From: Carcinoscorpius rotundicauda
Taxonomy: Eukaryota; Arthropoda; Merostomata; Xiphosura; Limulidae
Assembly: GCA_011833715.1 (NCBI GenBank)
Contig: CM022395.1
Span: 20,516,173-20,580,172, forward strand
DNA length: 64,000 nucleotides
Reading direction: 5' to 3'
Positions 47,900-60,339 of this stretch are shown here, piece by piece. How positions within the stretch are numbered: position 1 is the stretch's first letter; every line of letters begins with the position of its first letter. Under the pieces are notes generated by a model. It did no database searches. It was not told the DNA's origin and worked only from the letters and a program-made list of their open reading frames with translations. A program made the translations under genes and the position numbers.

Positions 47900-48056
47900 G
47901 TAAGTTTACAGTAGGATAGTTAAAAGTTACTACTATCTTAGTAAAACTTAATTTTCTAATTGCTATTATTAAGTCAAATGTACTTACAGAGAAAAAATAA
48001 TTAGTTCCAACACCATTTTGTTAATTAATTATCTTCTATCAATGTTTTTATCCCAG

Positions 48057-48164
48057 TTGGCTCCTGTAGGTACGACTGTTTTCCGTGATTTATTTGCAGT
48101 AGATAAGGATGCAGGAAGCAATGGCCTCGTAGAATATTTCACAGTTCCAGGTGATGGTAAAGTG
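48057..48164 (+). CDS. PCDH15: Cadherin gene: EC2 exon (DKDAGSNG)
   Basis: A 108-bp exon, phase 0 on both sides, acceptor gtttttatcccag, donor aaagtg|gtatgc (GT at 48165). It encodes residues 148-183, LAPVGTTVFRDLFAVDKDAG then SNGLVEYFTVPGDGKV. L-x-P-V-G-T-T and D-x-D-x-G-x-N-G are EC2 strand B and its calcium-binding turn. Vertebrate protocadherin-15 also reads L-T-P-V-G-T-T at this point but has several extra residues before its D-x-D. The shorter, canonical form here is a difference worth noting. An alternative GT at 48157 (gatg|gtaaag) would put the next exon out of phase. The intron before it is only 157 bp. Confidence 0.93.
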
Positions 48165-48859
48165 GTATGCATTAGATTTCTAATTATGTGTAGCTGTGTT
48201 CCATTTATTTAACATTCCCAATCATTGACACGATTTAGTTTGCATACTAACACGGTGTTGTTGTTGTTTTATTTCAGAATAATAATATTTTTAATGAATG
48301 AAATAGCACAATGAATAAAATAGTTACAAGTAGGAATGAATCTGATATTTACATACTATTACTAATTAATACAAAGCAATAACATATTATAAATTCAAAT
48401 TTTTGCTAATCTGTTAAAATTTTACTGAGGAAGTACTAATTTCTTTACACTTATAACTTAATGCATTAAAAATATACGTATTTACTCTTATAACAGTGAA
48501 CTTGTTTTGCAATCCACACAGGTAGAACAGTTTTAAGAAGAAAATAGAATAAAACTGCACAGGCAAAACTTTAATGTCTGTTGAATTTTACCGTAGCAGT
48601 TCTTACGAAGATGTGCCTTTTTGAGTTTTCTTCTTGCTTAGGTTGCATTTATAATTTACGTGTTGTTTTTTTTCAAGTCTTCCCTTAAACTCCCTAAAAT
48701 TTACTGCTCACTACGTCTAAAGGTAACCCATTCTAGTGGTCAACCGTTTTGTGGGAAAAATAAAACTATCTTAGCTGAAAATGACTTTTGCTGCCCTACT
48801 CTTCCAAAATTTATATTTGTCTTCTTGTCCTACTGTTCTCACTATTCAGTATAAAATAG

Positions 48860-49250
48860 ATGTTGTTTCAACATTATCATTTCCATTAAGAATCGTAAAT
48901 ACCTCAATCAGAATATGTCTAACTATTTTTAAGAGAAGACACTTTTGTTGATATTAATTTATTTTTCTGTGATAATCTTTCCATCCTGGTGGCTCTTCTT
49001 TGGACCCTTTTCAGTAATTGAATGTTTTTCTTAATGTATGAAGTCCAAAACTGAACACAATATTCTAAATATTGTTCAACCAGTAATCTATAATGAAATT
49101 ATAGTATATTTAAACTTGTATTAAGTGGTTCTGTAAATACAACATAGTTTTATTTGCTCTACCATCAGCAAAAGCACACTGAGTACATGGTTTTAAGGGA
49201 CTGATTAACTAAAACACCAAGGTCCTATATGCAGGGATGTCATAGTCACA
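48860..49250 (-). pseudogene. CR1-like LINE reverse transcriptase remnant
   Basis: The minus strand reads LLVEQYLEYCVQFWTSYIKK then NIQLLKRVQRRATRME (49000-49100). This is the well-known CR1 block V-R-P-x-L-E-Y-C-V-Q-F-W followed by D-I-x-x-L-E-x-V-Q-R-R-A-T-K. Upstream on that strand YVVFTEPLNT-like sequence and downstream KVSSLKN-like sequence fit the same ORF. Frames are broken and both ends are missing. Confidence 0.75.
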
Positions 49251-49794
49251 TGTACAATGAAAATCACATACCCTATTTGCCGCTGTATAAGACGATACTT
49301 ACACAAAGGTTCAAAGATAAAATTCTAACAAGAGCTTTCTGGTTAGTAGCATGTTGAAACAAAATCACTTACCTTGTTTTTGCATTGTTTGTATGTATGT
49401 GTGTGTGCTAACATTGTGTCACCTGCTGAGTTACAATAACATTTGTAATTGTATCATTTGTTACGATTCGTCATAACTAAAAATTATGTATCTCACATGT
49501 TAGTTAGAATTAATCAAGACATTTATTTCATATATATTGATCTTATCTACCACACTAAAATCTAATATTATATTAAAAGAATTAATATCTGTTGCATACA
49601 CTCGTTTTATAAACATGGTTTTATGGTAGATCACTATATCTTACGATTTAGTAATTTTTGTAATAGATGAGTAATTCAACTATGATGAAAACTTTATAAA
49701 GTTGTATATTACATATTTGTGACTTAACTTATGCCACATTGAGCTATCTGAAGCGTTTGGAAAGCATAAAAAAAACACTTGTGGTTAGCACATT

Positions 49795-49950
49795 AAAAAG
49801 ATTCTGAGTATTTCTTGATGACGAGAAACCTACCAGAAATAAAAATGTATCTCAGAACGGCTGGTATGATTATTAACACTTTTATTGATAAGGATATAAC
49901 AACGTTTCAACCTTCCCAGGTCATCTTCGGGTTAAGAAAAAGTTTGAATA
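49795..49950 (-). repeat. Dispersed repeat with hammerhead-type core (copy 3)
   Basis: Shares tttcttgatgacgagaaacc, cggctggtatgattattaac acttttattgataagg with the copy at 4485. Minus strand 49899-49932 reads cccgaagatgacctgggaag then gttgaaacgttgtt. The GAAA box is intact and CUGAAGA is altered to CCGAAGA, so it is likely inactive. Confidence 0.6.
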
Positions 49951-50733
49951 TGACCGTTGACGGGCACGTGTCTTAGGGACGAGAGTATAAACGGGTACAG
50001 GATTGTAGGGGCGCTGCAGGCGCATGTTAGGTTATTAATTAGTTTGTGCATTCTGTGTATTTCTTTCTAAAAGTAACATTCAAGCTTGGTAATAGAGGTC
50101 GTTATATACACTGAACCTCAAAAATATGCACTTAATTTGCTCCAGAAATATCCCCCCCACACACACATACAGCAAATAGATGTATCATCCTTTAGGTGCA
50201 TATAGTACTGTGTGCATGTATGTAACTTAAACTGATATAAAAATTTAATCTAACTACGACCTCAATCTGAGAATGAATATTAGAATTGAAAATGTTTTTA
50301 CTATCTATTGAAGAATATTAAAATTTGCATACGGTTCAATATTAAATATTTCAAAAATTTGAACAAATACTTTGTTTTTGATTGTTAGGTATCATGATTT
50401 ATGTTGGACGAGTCTCCGAATGTTAAGTATTAAAATTTGCAATAGCCTGATATTTTAACTTTAATTTAGAAGTTAATTGAATGGTGATATGTATCAAATT
50501 TATATTTGCCAACAAGGTTCATACACGCAATTTTCTTTCTCAACACAAATACATTTTAATATACAAACAGTAACACAATTTATTTATAAAAGTTTCACCA
50601 ACTTGCAAACAATATTAAGTCCTCTTTTTCCGGTTTGGAAAATACTTTATCGACGGTTCACGAGGAGTGAAATACTTTTATGTTGTTACACAGGTACACT
50701 TCACTTGACGGGAAGCTAGTTAGCTTCTTCACA

Positions 50734-50951
50734 CGTGAGATTTTTCCCGACGAAAATTTTACATATTGTCGTTGAAATATTAACGCCCGAAGTTAATTCA
50801 CTGAAGTTAAACAGTTTTTTCTATTCTAAATCTCCAAACGTTGCTGATCAAATATCTGTAGTTTTCCGATTAATGAGCGTTTATCATATTTATAGCTTTC
50901 GAAGTTTATAGTGTACTAACTATTGCAAACGAACAATATAAACTGACTCTC
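50734..50951 (+). repeat. 218-bp direct repeat, left copy (part of repeat R)
   Basis: Starts cgtgagatttttcccgacga and ends caatataaactgactctc. By eye about 97% identical to 54993-55209. Together with sequence to its left (from about 50620) it corresponds to repeat R at 32310. Confidence 0.9.
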
Positions 50952-50952
50952 C

Positions 50953-53900
50953 CAGAGACGTATTTAGGATTTCGGCGCCCCTAGGCACAAGGTCAGGTTG
51001 ATACTTTTGCCGCCCCCCCCTACATGCCACAACTTGCACCAAGCATCACCATCACAACAACAAACAAACACAGTTGTTATCATTCAAAATCAATACAACG
51101 TTTATTTTCCAACACAATAAAAAATGAAACATCAAAATAAATTATCACTAAATATTATTTTGCGGCTGAATATACAGGCTTTCTCCTGGCCTTCTGTTTC
51201 GAAAACATGTTTATTCTACAAACAATATCACTTTCAATGGCGAGAAGTGACAGGGCATTTAGTTTATCTTCTGCCATTCTTAATCTCAAGTAATTTTTCA
51301 CACGTTTGAGAGCCGAGAAAGATCTCTCTGATGTACAATTAGTTGATGGAATGCACAGAAACATGCGCATAGCAATATCCAGGTTTGGATATACAGTTTG
51401 AAGTCCTTTAGCTTTAGATTTCTGTATACTGCTAACGCAGAAGAGTCATCATTTTGCACTTTCATACTCACAAGATGTGCGCGGAAATGTAGACATTCAT
51501 CTACGAAGCTCACTTTCAAATCATTGGGGCAGAGTTTCAACAGTGTTCCAACTTGACTGATGACATCAGTGGGTTCAAGATTTGTTATCTTGAACAAATA
51601 TCCAAACCTTGCGTGGATTTCTACATAAGCGGTTTGTCTTCGCTGTAGTTCTGAGCAAAGTCTGTCAATGATCACATTGAAAACATTTACTCTAAATGCC
51701 TCTCTGCCTTCTTGCACTGCCTGGGTGTCACCATCTGAAAAATTTTGCTTCCTTTTTCGCTTAATTTCGTACGTATTCATGCTGGACTTCAACATCGCCT
51801 TGTCTTCAAAATGATCGAACAGTTCTCTTGAATCTTTCACAAACTGCAGCAAGGAAGCATAAAGCTCGACTACAAGTCCGATGCCCATATCAGCACTTTG
51901 CAACTTTTTACTGGCAGCATTGAATTTTTCCAGTATTGTTCCCCAAACTGTGGACAAAATAGCTGTTTCTAGCGTTCCTAATTTGGAAAGAAGTCCAGCG
52001 GCCTCATTCCTAGAAGCTGGTTTTTCCATAGCATTTCCCTCCATGGTGGTGAGGGCATCGAACACTTGTTGCTAGTTTCTGTTGAGGCTTTGACAAGCAT
52101 CTTCACGAGCGGACCACCGAGTGTCACTGAGTTTCTTCAAAGAGAGACTTTCTTTATTTGCGGACAGATGTTTTTGTAGAATTTTCCAACGATGGATTGA
52201 AGCATTGAAGAAAACATAGAGACTTTGTAAGAGTTCGAAGAACATGCTTCTCTGCAACATTCAGCAGCACACGTTTCATGATACGAGCCTTGAGACCACT
52301 GTACTGACCAGACATGTTGCTGGCGTTGTCGTAAGACTGTCCACGACATTCAGAAATGTCAAGCTTATATGACTGAAGCAGGCTAAGTACAACTTCTGCC
52401 AGCTGTTCAGCTTTGTGGCCCGGATTGGGTATAAAAGTCAGGAAACGTTCCATAGGTGAACCATCACTGTTCACGTACCTGATGATGAATGCCAACTGGT
52501 CAACATGGGATATATCTGGCGTCGAGTCCACGCTGATTGAGAAATATTTTGCAGTTTTGACGTCCTTTAAAATGTTCTTTAGAACAAGGTCTGCCATAAG
52601 CTGGATGAATTCGTCGCAAGTACTGAAAGACAGATAAGACGTGGATCCCTTTCCAGCATTGCCATATCGGTGAATGTGATCAGCGAAAAAGGGGTCAAAC
52701 TCCGCAACTAGTTCTAACGACATCATAAAGTTGCCGTTGTGTACTGAGCCAAACTTATCATCCCGACCTCTGAACGGAAGCCCACGTGAAGCCAATCTTT
52801 TCGCTGCAGCTACCACACGAGTGAGTACATTTCTCCAGTATTTGATTTCGTCGTGCAGCTGTATGGCCATCTGGAGATCTACACGTCCCAACATGTTGCC
52901 CCTTGCTACTAGAGATAAAACTGAAGACCGATGCTCAGGAGAGTTTTCATGCTCATTCAGCCGGACAGTAGCATTTTTCCAGTCATCAAAGCCTTCGTCA
53001 GCCAGGAGCACAAAACAGTCTACCTTTGCTCTCTGAATAAACCAAATATGTCCGCTTACTTTTTTCGCCATTTTGCAGTTTTCTTTCAAACATGCCTTTG
53101 GTTACAGATCTGATTTTCTCCCCGTTCTTTTTCACAAAGTTCTTGAAATCCGAGTCATTGTTTTGAAGGATGGCATGTGTGGCAGTATAATCTTTTGTGT
53201 AATCATCTATTATCCACTCTGCTGGATCTGAACTTACTTTGTCTGAAAAACTTGCTGTTACCATTGACGTTTCAGGCACGCAACCGGCAGATCTTACTAG
53301 GGCTGCTGCTGATGACGTCACTTGTTCAAGCTGCAGTTCGATATGTTCGGGTCGTTCAGATTGTTCAAAACTGCTACTGCTAGGCCCGTCATGTGTATTC
53401 CTTCCATCTCTGTTGGTTTGAACATCATCGCTAGTAGGCTGTTCTTGCCTTTGTTCAGCAAAAAAGGCCTCCATCGTCGGTGTCTTATCCAAAACATCAC
53501 GTGTGCTTTCATTTTTTAACTTTGCTATCTTCCTATAAGCTGCTCCACTCAATTTTCGGCGTATGTTACTCATGACGATATCACTAGAATCCACCGATCG
53601 TATATTGAGTATTGACAGTGAATTTGTTACTTTCACATCTCAGATCATCAGGATCTGAGTCATTTTCGTGGGATCGAGCTATTTATGGCAGCTGCGCGAA
53701 CCTCACAGAGATCCGTGAGCCGTTTGACTCCCAGTGACCCTCGCCCTCACAAGAATTGTGCTTGTAGTGGAGGTTTGGACACTGACAACACGATATAACT
53801 TACAGTAAGATATTGGGTGACGGAGGAATAAGTAAAAGCATAACGAACTCTACATTTTGACACCAATTCGCTTACCACGTTATATTGTCGATTATATTGT

Positions 53901-54996
53901 AAATATGTTGGTGAACCATATATTCGTCCGGCAGATAATGAGTTTTATGGTAGTTGGTAAAACAATTATCGACTTGCAACCATAATTCCATAACAAAATA
54001 TACACGAAAAAGGGGAGCTTCTGCACTACTGATTTATATTACTGCCGATGTATCCATGTTAACGGGTGCTGGGCTATTGGCAATCAAATTATAAATTCTA
54101 ACACACTTTACTATTTCAAATTATATACCACCAGTAACAAATACCTGTATCGCCCAAAACTATCCAGACCCCGTGCGGTAGAACCGCGTTCCCTGGGAGT
54201 CAACTTCATTGATAGAGCGCGGTCGGCGGCCTGCAAAAACGATTATGCGTGACACCCGCAGCCGATTCCGCCGACGCTCACCTGGCTCCAGTGACTGTGC
54301 GCCTTTCTGTTCTGGTATTCTGGAGTCTGCCACTACCTCTTTTTTATTCTAACAAATGCCTATAATTGCTAGAGAATTTGAAGGAACTATTCTGTAAGGA
54401 CTACATTGGAATCTAGACAAGAGCATATTCAATCAATCAATTAAAAATAATCAAGTAAGCTAAACTGTGAATGATGAGGAAGAATGTTTCAAAATATATT
54501 TTTCCAGATAATAGCCTGAAGCAACGGAAAATCCGAATTTTCGTATACGCAATTTCACAAAACAAAATACGTTATTAGGCCATAATAAAATATTTTTTGT
54601 GTAGGCGTAGCACACTGAGTAGCAGGTAATTCATTGTTTGGTGTGTCAACATGAGTAAAAAACATGTTGGGGGTTTTGAAAAACAAATAAATAACTGAGG
54701 TGAGGGCGGATGGGTTGATGATGTGGGGGGGCGAGGCGTATTAGGTGGGACTCAGGGAGGGAAGGTTAGAAATCTTTTAAACTTGAAGCGGCCGACCCCA
54801 CCGTGTGGTGGAATAGTGAGTGTGTGTGTGTGGGGGGTCCAGATTCAAGAGGTTATTGGGGCGGCATAAATGGCAGGGGGAATTAATAACCAGGGACTAC
54901 ATTTTAAAATGGCGTCCATTCTTTTTTTCTTTTTTTTGGTCAAAATTTGCCGCCCCAGGCACGTGCCTCGTGTGCCTATGCGTTAATACATCCGTG
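50953..54996 (-). mobile_element. hAT DNA transposon, 4.04 kb, decayed
   Basis: The left end is cagagacgtatttaggattt. The right end, reverse complemented, is cacggatgtattaacgcata. The ends share CA at the tip and G-TATT, like imperfect hAT terminal inverted repeats, and both continue into gcggc/gcaccc-like GC-rich subterminal sequence (ggcggc near 51010 and 54950). Inside is a broken hAT transposase gene. The usual 8-bp target duplication is absent; the element is instead flanked by the 218-bp direct repeat. Confidence 0.8.
51155..53636 (-). pseudogene. hAT transposase (TTF-type/DUF4371/dimerisation), broken
   Basis: The minus strand begins MSNIRRKLSGAAYRKIAKLK. It passes through a low-complexity segment and a zf-TTF-like region (RTYLVYSESKGRLFC, then GFDDWKNATVRLNEHENSPE H, near 53010). 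The DUF4371/RNase-H-like region follows, with FSISVDSTPDISHVDQLAFI, ECRGQSYDNASNMSGQYSGL and LKKLSDTRWSAREDA. It ends with the hAT C-terminal dimerisation region, STNCTSERSFSALKRVKNYL then RLRMAEDKLNALSLLAIESD. This architecture is that of ZMYM1/ZNF862-related hAT transposases. Breaks: a frameshift near 53010, loss of a short segment and shifts near 52260, an in-frame stop near 52070 and a shift near 51350. It cannot give a functional protein. Intact pieces of 311 and 255 codons suggest a moderately recent death. Confidence 0.88.
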
Positions 54997-55209
54997 AGAT
55001 TTTTCCCGACGAAAATTTTACATATTGTCGTTGAAATATTAACGCCCGCAGTTAATTCACTGAAGCTAAACAGTTTTTATATTCTAAATCTCCAAACGTT
55101 GCTGATCAAATATCTGTAGTTTTCCGATTAATGAGCGTTTATCATATTTATAGCTTTCGAAGTTTATAGTGTACTAACTATTGCAAACGAACAATATGAA
55201 CTGAGTCTC
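54993..55209 (+). repeat. 218-bp direct repeat, right copy (part of repeat R)
   Basis: Starts cgtgagatttttcccgacga, sharing cgtg with the tip of the hAT end, and ends gaactgagtctc. It then continues as repeat R (tgttgcgatggctacttttt, ttatcaggcgaga) to about 55330. It differs from the left copy at about six positions, including one indel. Confidence 0.9.
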
Positions 55210-55581
55210 ATCGTGTTGCGATGGCTACTTTTTATAATTATCAGGCGAGATTCTTGAAATTTCTGTTGGCAATAATACAGACGTTCACTGGTATTTTACA
55301 CGCATATCGTGCATTGTTGATTCTTATGTTTGAGAATTTTCTATATGTATATGGATTAGGCAGGAATTTCACGATACACGTTTAATAATATATGCTACAT
55401 GCATTTGTAAACGTACATGTGAAACTAAAATAAACATAGATGTTAAAATAAATGTACTATAGTAAATCCGTCACAAGTTTCACACGATAGAAGTTAGACA
55501 TATTTGTATGTAATTATTTGAAAAGTTTTTTCTGTATTTTTAGAGAATATTAATACATTGTTTATACTTTTCCTTTGTTAG

Positions 55582-55695
55582 AATGATGGGTACAAATACT
55601 TTACAATCAGCCTACCTTATCAAGGGTTGGTGACAGTTAGCAAACCACTGGATTATGAGAAGACTAACTTTTATAATTTGATTATTCATGCAAGG
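55582..55695 (+). CDS. PCDH15: Cadherin gene: EC2 exon (LDYE)
   Basis: A 114-bp exon, phase 0 on both sides, acceptor ttcctttgttag, donor caagg|gtatgt (GT at 55696). It encodes residues 184-221, NDGYKYFTISLPYQGLVTVS then KPLDYEKTNFYNLIIHAR. G-x-V-x-V-x-K-x-L-D-Y-E is the cadherin strand D/E region with its calcium-binding D-Y-E (variant of D-R-E). The following F-Y-N-L-I-I-H-A-R is strand F. In protocadherin-15 the same place has L-N-Y-E-D-K-T-R-Y. The final A-R joins the next exon's D-K-A to make the x-D-x-A calcium motif. Confidence 0.93.
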
Positions 55696-57267
55696 GTATG
55701 TTGTATATTATATTTATATACATTTACGTAACTTAAAGTAGGTTGTTAATTTAATGTTTCATATAGTACTTTGCTATATAATATTTTCCTATGAATTATT
55801 TTAATTATTCCTAAGAGCACAAAGATAATTTATCAATAAAAATACTATATGTTCTATCTTATCTAGGTTTAAATATTTTCGTTAATTTAAATTGTGCTAA
55901 ATGTCTTTTTTAATTTTTGTTATTTAACGCTATATTCATTTAATATCTCTTATAGTGATTGTGTATAAATATCCTATTCATTTAACACGTTTTTTTTGGC
56001 AGACTGTTCTAAAGCAAATCTAAGTGCAAAAGTTTAGGAGTCAAATGAAATGTAAAAGGCCCAAGGTATATTTAACTGATGAAAGCGAGGAAGTTACACC
56101 ATAGGTGCATTCATTATAGTCAGGTCATGGTTCATCTCAGGACCCCAGAAGCTGCTAGATTCTGGATTAAATTTTATGCATTCTCCTGCTTTTTATGAGA
56201 GTAATTTTCGTAATTTTGAAGAAGTTTTACTGGGACAGGTTGGAAAGTGGGGATGCTAAGGGCCCTGTTTCCTGTGTCACTATAAATTATTATTTAATAT
56301 TATGACACTAATACAGAAATGAAGTGTAATAATATGCTGTTTTTTTTCATTAAAAGAGATGGATAAATGTGAAAATAATGGATAACTACACTGCAGATTT
56401 CTTGGTAAAACTGTTTTGCAGGAAACATACTGGAAACCTCAGAAATTTTATGAACTCAGTTAAGACCTTGTCAAATGATGTCATCAAGTTACAAGAGTGT
56501 CTAATAATATTTCACTTTTTTTTAATAAAGGAAAGTCAAGATAAATGAGACATAAGACACAAACTTTCCCATTAAATTGTAATAACCTTTTCAGTTCTAA
56601 ATAAACTCTAGAAATATTATTTAGCTGTGCTTTGTAACCCATCCTGGGTTTTAAAATGTATCAAGAAAAAACTAATTTTCTTAACACTATTTTAGTGACT
56701 GAATGTGAAAAATATTATCAAAGGCAAAATCTTTCCATTCCAATAATTATTCTAGAATATACTTTTAAGAATTTTGATAAGTACAACTCTGGGTTTTCAA
56801 CTATTCTTTAACAATTCGCTTCATGGCAGGTTTCGATCATAATGTGTATACTGACATACTCTGTATTGTGTAAACAAAAAGTTTATAAATAACTGTTATT
56901 TACAGTAATTTCTGAACACACAGTAAAACATTAATTGCTTGTTAAGTTAGGGTATAAGCACCACACCAAAAAAAAGTATAAGGTTGAGTAGTTTCAGCAA
57001 ATCTGTCATACACGTAACCTCAAAACCAATCTACATCTCATATATCTTGCTTAATTTAATGACCTAACTGTTAAAACTATGTTCATTCACATACCATTAG
57101 TGCTTCTTCAGTAACAAAATATGATAAATATACTAATTACACCAAAGGAGTAACAATAGGTAAGAAGAAAAATGCAACTGTAAGTAAGTGCATGATTACA
57201 ACATGTACTGATTTAGTTAAAGTAGGAAAAAAAATATCACACTGTAAATCTCAGTTTGTCAGATGGC

Positions 57268-57400
57268 AGCCCCCCAGTGACACACAGGTATGTCTGCGAG
57301 CTCGCATCACTAAAAACTGGGTTTCGATACATTTGGTGGGCAGAGAACAGATAGCCCATTTTGTAGCTTTCTGATTGATTGTTTAGAATTAAGCATTTGT
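57268..57400 (+). mobile_element. tRNA-derived SINE, family B
   Basis: Reads ccccccagtgacacacaggt atgtctgcgagctcgc, then gggtttcgatacatttggtg, gggcagagaacagatagccc and a short tail. Confidence 0.8.
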
Positions 57401-58029
57401 ATCATAAACATAAAACTTCTGGCTTATTTATTTCTCTATGCATTGTTGGCACTAATAAAATTGAGTACAGTGGAGTGCATTTCAACTAATCTAAATATAT
57501 TTCACATTAAGTTGTGTTAGTTTAGGACGACACTGATATGTTGTGAAAACTTTACTAATAATACAATAATTACTCCAAGGCTCAAAATAAACTTTCACAA
57601 AGGAAACAAAGGAATGAAACGATACAAAGTATATCAGTTTCTCTTTTTCTCTGAAACCGTTGCTATTATGTTATGGTTATATTTACTTACTTTGAAATAT
57701 CTTTAATAATAATATAGAAGCATTTATATTCTTAACAAAATACTAAAACATGTCAATAATTCAAACTATAATATCTATAAAAAAAATACAAAAATGATAA
57801 AGTAAAGAAATTGGACTTTCAAAATAAATCGCCTAAAAAACTAATAAAGCTAGTGATTGAAATATGTAATAAAAATTATCTAAAATATAAAACTAAGTTT
57901 ACATAGCAAAGAAAGGAATACACATTTTTAAGGTAACAAATGAAGGTTATTTTACCATGTTTACAAAAACCTAAAACAAATGGCTAAAACAACACATTTT
58001 GAAAAAGATTTTTCTTTTGTACTTCTTTG

Positions 58030-59420
58030 ATTGGTGTTCGGTAGGGGTGCGTATCTAAGTGAAAGTACTTTAAAAGTACTCAAGAGAATGAGCACCTTTG
58101 TTGTGGTGCTACTCTACAGGTTTATCTCTCTTTGATCAAGTTGCTATGTAAATATTCTCGTTTGTGCTCAGCAGAATAGAGGCTGGTTTTTCCGACGCAT
58201 ATTTGGTCACAATTGTTACAAATAATTTAATACATTTAAAAATACAGCTGAAAGGTGTATTCACAGAATACAGTGATATAAGGCCCATAAGAGATTTTCT
58301 ATGATTAACGTAAGGGCAAGTATTGCATCTACTTCCCTGAAAATTGTACGCACCAACTTGAGTATCAAATGATAATTGTGTGTTGCACAGATGGTAACTT
58401 AGCACGGAAGAGAAAATCTTGGATGTTGATGCTTCGTGTGTAATAAATCAGAGGTTTGTATTGAGGCATGTAGCCGACGGACAGCGATGGTACTGTCCTG
58501 CGTTATGATGTAAAAGATGTGCAGCATAATACGTGTTATTTGTTCGTTGAATGGGTGAAATGTAAGTACAAGGGGAGTGTGTTAATAATCGGTTGAAGTA
58601 GGAGTGTATTAGTTGAAGCGACGAGAACGCTAGTCTTTGAAAGTTTTAAATTCTCAGTAGAAAGTGTGTACCATAACTTGGCGAGAAGTAGAAGGTGTGT
58701 ACCATGACTTGGTGAGGAGCAGGTGTGTATCAGTATAAAGATTTAACGGACTGAAGAAAAAGATCGAGGTGATGATTAGTGCATGTATCTGTACTGAAAA
58801 TATCATCAATACAGTATAAGGCAGGAAGGCCAACTGCGTAGTTGAGAAATATACAATCTTCATTGTAACCAAAATTAGTGAAGGAGGTACCCATTTGGTT
58901 TCCACAGCTACACCCTTTTTTATATAATTTATTGTCAAAATAAATTAGCATTTAACGATAAAACTAGTTCAGCTAATCTGATCAGGATTTCAGTAGGTTG
59001 GTATGAGGTATCCCTTTTTCGAAAGTAGTGTTTTAAGATATTCATATTTATTTGGAATGGGGTATACAAACATTATGTCAAGTTTAACTGAAATAATATA
59101 GTGATTTTGAGTTACAATTCGCAGTTTTTCTTTTTTGAAATAACGTTGGTGTCTTGGAAGTAAGTAGGGCATTGAGGAACTAAGGGAATTAGGATGGAAT
59201 CAAGGTGACTAGAGATTATATTAGTAGTAGAGCTGTATGTTGAAAATATGGATCTACTAGATTGGTCTAGTTTGTGTAGTTAAAAAACAAAAGATGTAAT
59301 ACAGAAAACCTAGGGTATTCAAAATTAAATTCTTAATTTCTATAGTAGCACAGGCATCCTGCCCATGTTCATCAAAACGGTTATCACGGATAACATAGGA
59401 TGATTGGTCTGATAGTTGTC
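58030..59420 (-). pseudogene. Penelope-like RT plus GIY-YIG retroelement, decayed
   Basis: Minus-strand order, N to C. ILIPLVPQCPTYFQDTN is at 59150-59210. VKLDIMFVYPIPNKYEYLKT is near 59030-59090 (RT motif with the first catalytic Asp and the usual Y-T-N-I-P). NKLYKKGCSCGNQMGTSF is at about 58880-58930 (the M-G-T block). CIDDIFSTDT at about 58790-58810 is Y-x-D-D-like with Cys replacing Tyr. FQGSRCNTCPYVNHRKSLMG is at about 58285-58345 (Cys-rich block before the nuclease). ICVGKTSLYSAEHKREYLHS is at about 58140-58200 (second half of a GIY-YIG domain). Stops and frame changes are frequent. RT followed by a Cys motif and GIY-YIG is the Penelope-like layout. Upstream sequence to about 59800 may also belong. 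Confidence 0.75.
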
Positions 59421-59867
59421 AGAAATCTTTCTGAAAATAAAGTTCTTCCTTTCAAACAACCACTGCTCATCGTTTGTCAGCTTGTTTTATTACAATGTGG
59501 TTACAGCAAAAAAATAAAAAAATTTTAAAGCTGTTTGTTCGGTTTTGGTGAGGTTTCAAACACACGTCAATTGTAAATTCGACATTTCTTTATGTAGTAA
59601 TCAAGATGAAGAAATTTCCCAACTGGGGTGTCCACATGTTGGCTTGCTACTGAACTTGAAAAAGAAATATCTTACTAGAGTTATTAGGTGGCATAGGTAT
59701 TTCCTGTCTTTATTGATCTGTGGCCGAAATGTAGAAACACGTTTGAAAACGTTAAGGACGAAAAAAAAACCGTTCAATTTAGTGTTCAAATTATGTACTG
59801 AACCCATTTATGTTTCTTAATAGAAAAAATATTTAGACCTTTAGGTACGGAAACATTTTGACTACAG

Positions 59868-59998
59868 AAGCACCCTCTAGTAGCACAGTGGTATGTCTGC
59901 AGACTTGTAATGCAAAAAAGCGGGTTCGATATCCGTGGTAGGCAGAGCACAGATAGCTTTTTGTGTATCTTTGTGCATAATAACAAACAAACAAATGA
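59868..59998 (+). mobile_element. tRNA-derived SINE, family B
   Basis: Reads gcaccctctagtagcacagt ggtatgtctgcagact, then gcgggttcgatatccgtggt, ggcagagcacagatagc and an ACAAACA tail. Confidence 0.85.
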
Positions 59999-60339
59999 CC
60001 ACAGGTAATATGTTCACTGTTAGATCATCACACCGAATGTATGATGTATTTTACGTTTTGAGGAGGATGATAATCTCTCATCCTATATACGGAGTTATGA
60101 TTTGTGAGTTTACTGGATTTTAAATTATTTAATGCGTTGTAATATAACAAATTCAATACACGGGCTGTGTTGTGAATATTATTTTTATAGTTTGATCATA
60201 TATTTTTACAGTCGAAAACGATAACAAAACAGTTTAAATGAAAGTCATTCTTTCGGAACACGTTTTTAATGTATCACTTACACCAGTTGAGTATTTCTTC
60301 AGACTTTTGTTTATTATAGTTTCATCCTGTAAAAAAAGT

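Larger units (their letters stand above)
48165..55581 (+). other. Cadherin gene intron (7.4 kb)
   Basis: Contains a CR1-like remnant, a hammerhead-core repeat, repeat R and the hAT element. I recognise nothing in 48165-48850, 49260-49790, 49970-50620 or 55340-55581. Confidence 0.5.

Noticed and set aside
48156..48158. Alternative donor gatg|gtaaag in the EC2 exon
   Set aside because: Its use would leave phase 1, incompatible with the phase-0 exon at 55582.
51155..53636. Domesticated hAT-derived host gene
   Set aside because: Frameshifts and stops in several domains and preserved transposon ends indicate a dead element, not a constrained host gene.
50734..55209. LTR retrotransposon, because of the direct repeats
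   Set aside because: The repeats belong to a wider dispersed repeat also present at 32310, lack TG...CA ends and a primer site, and enclose a DNA transposase on the minus strand.
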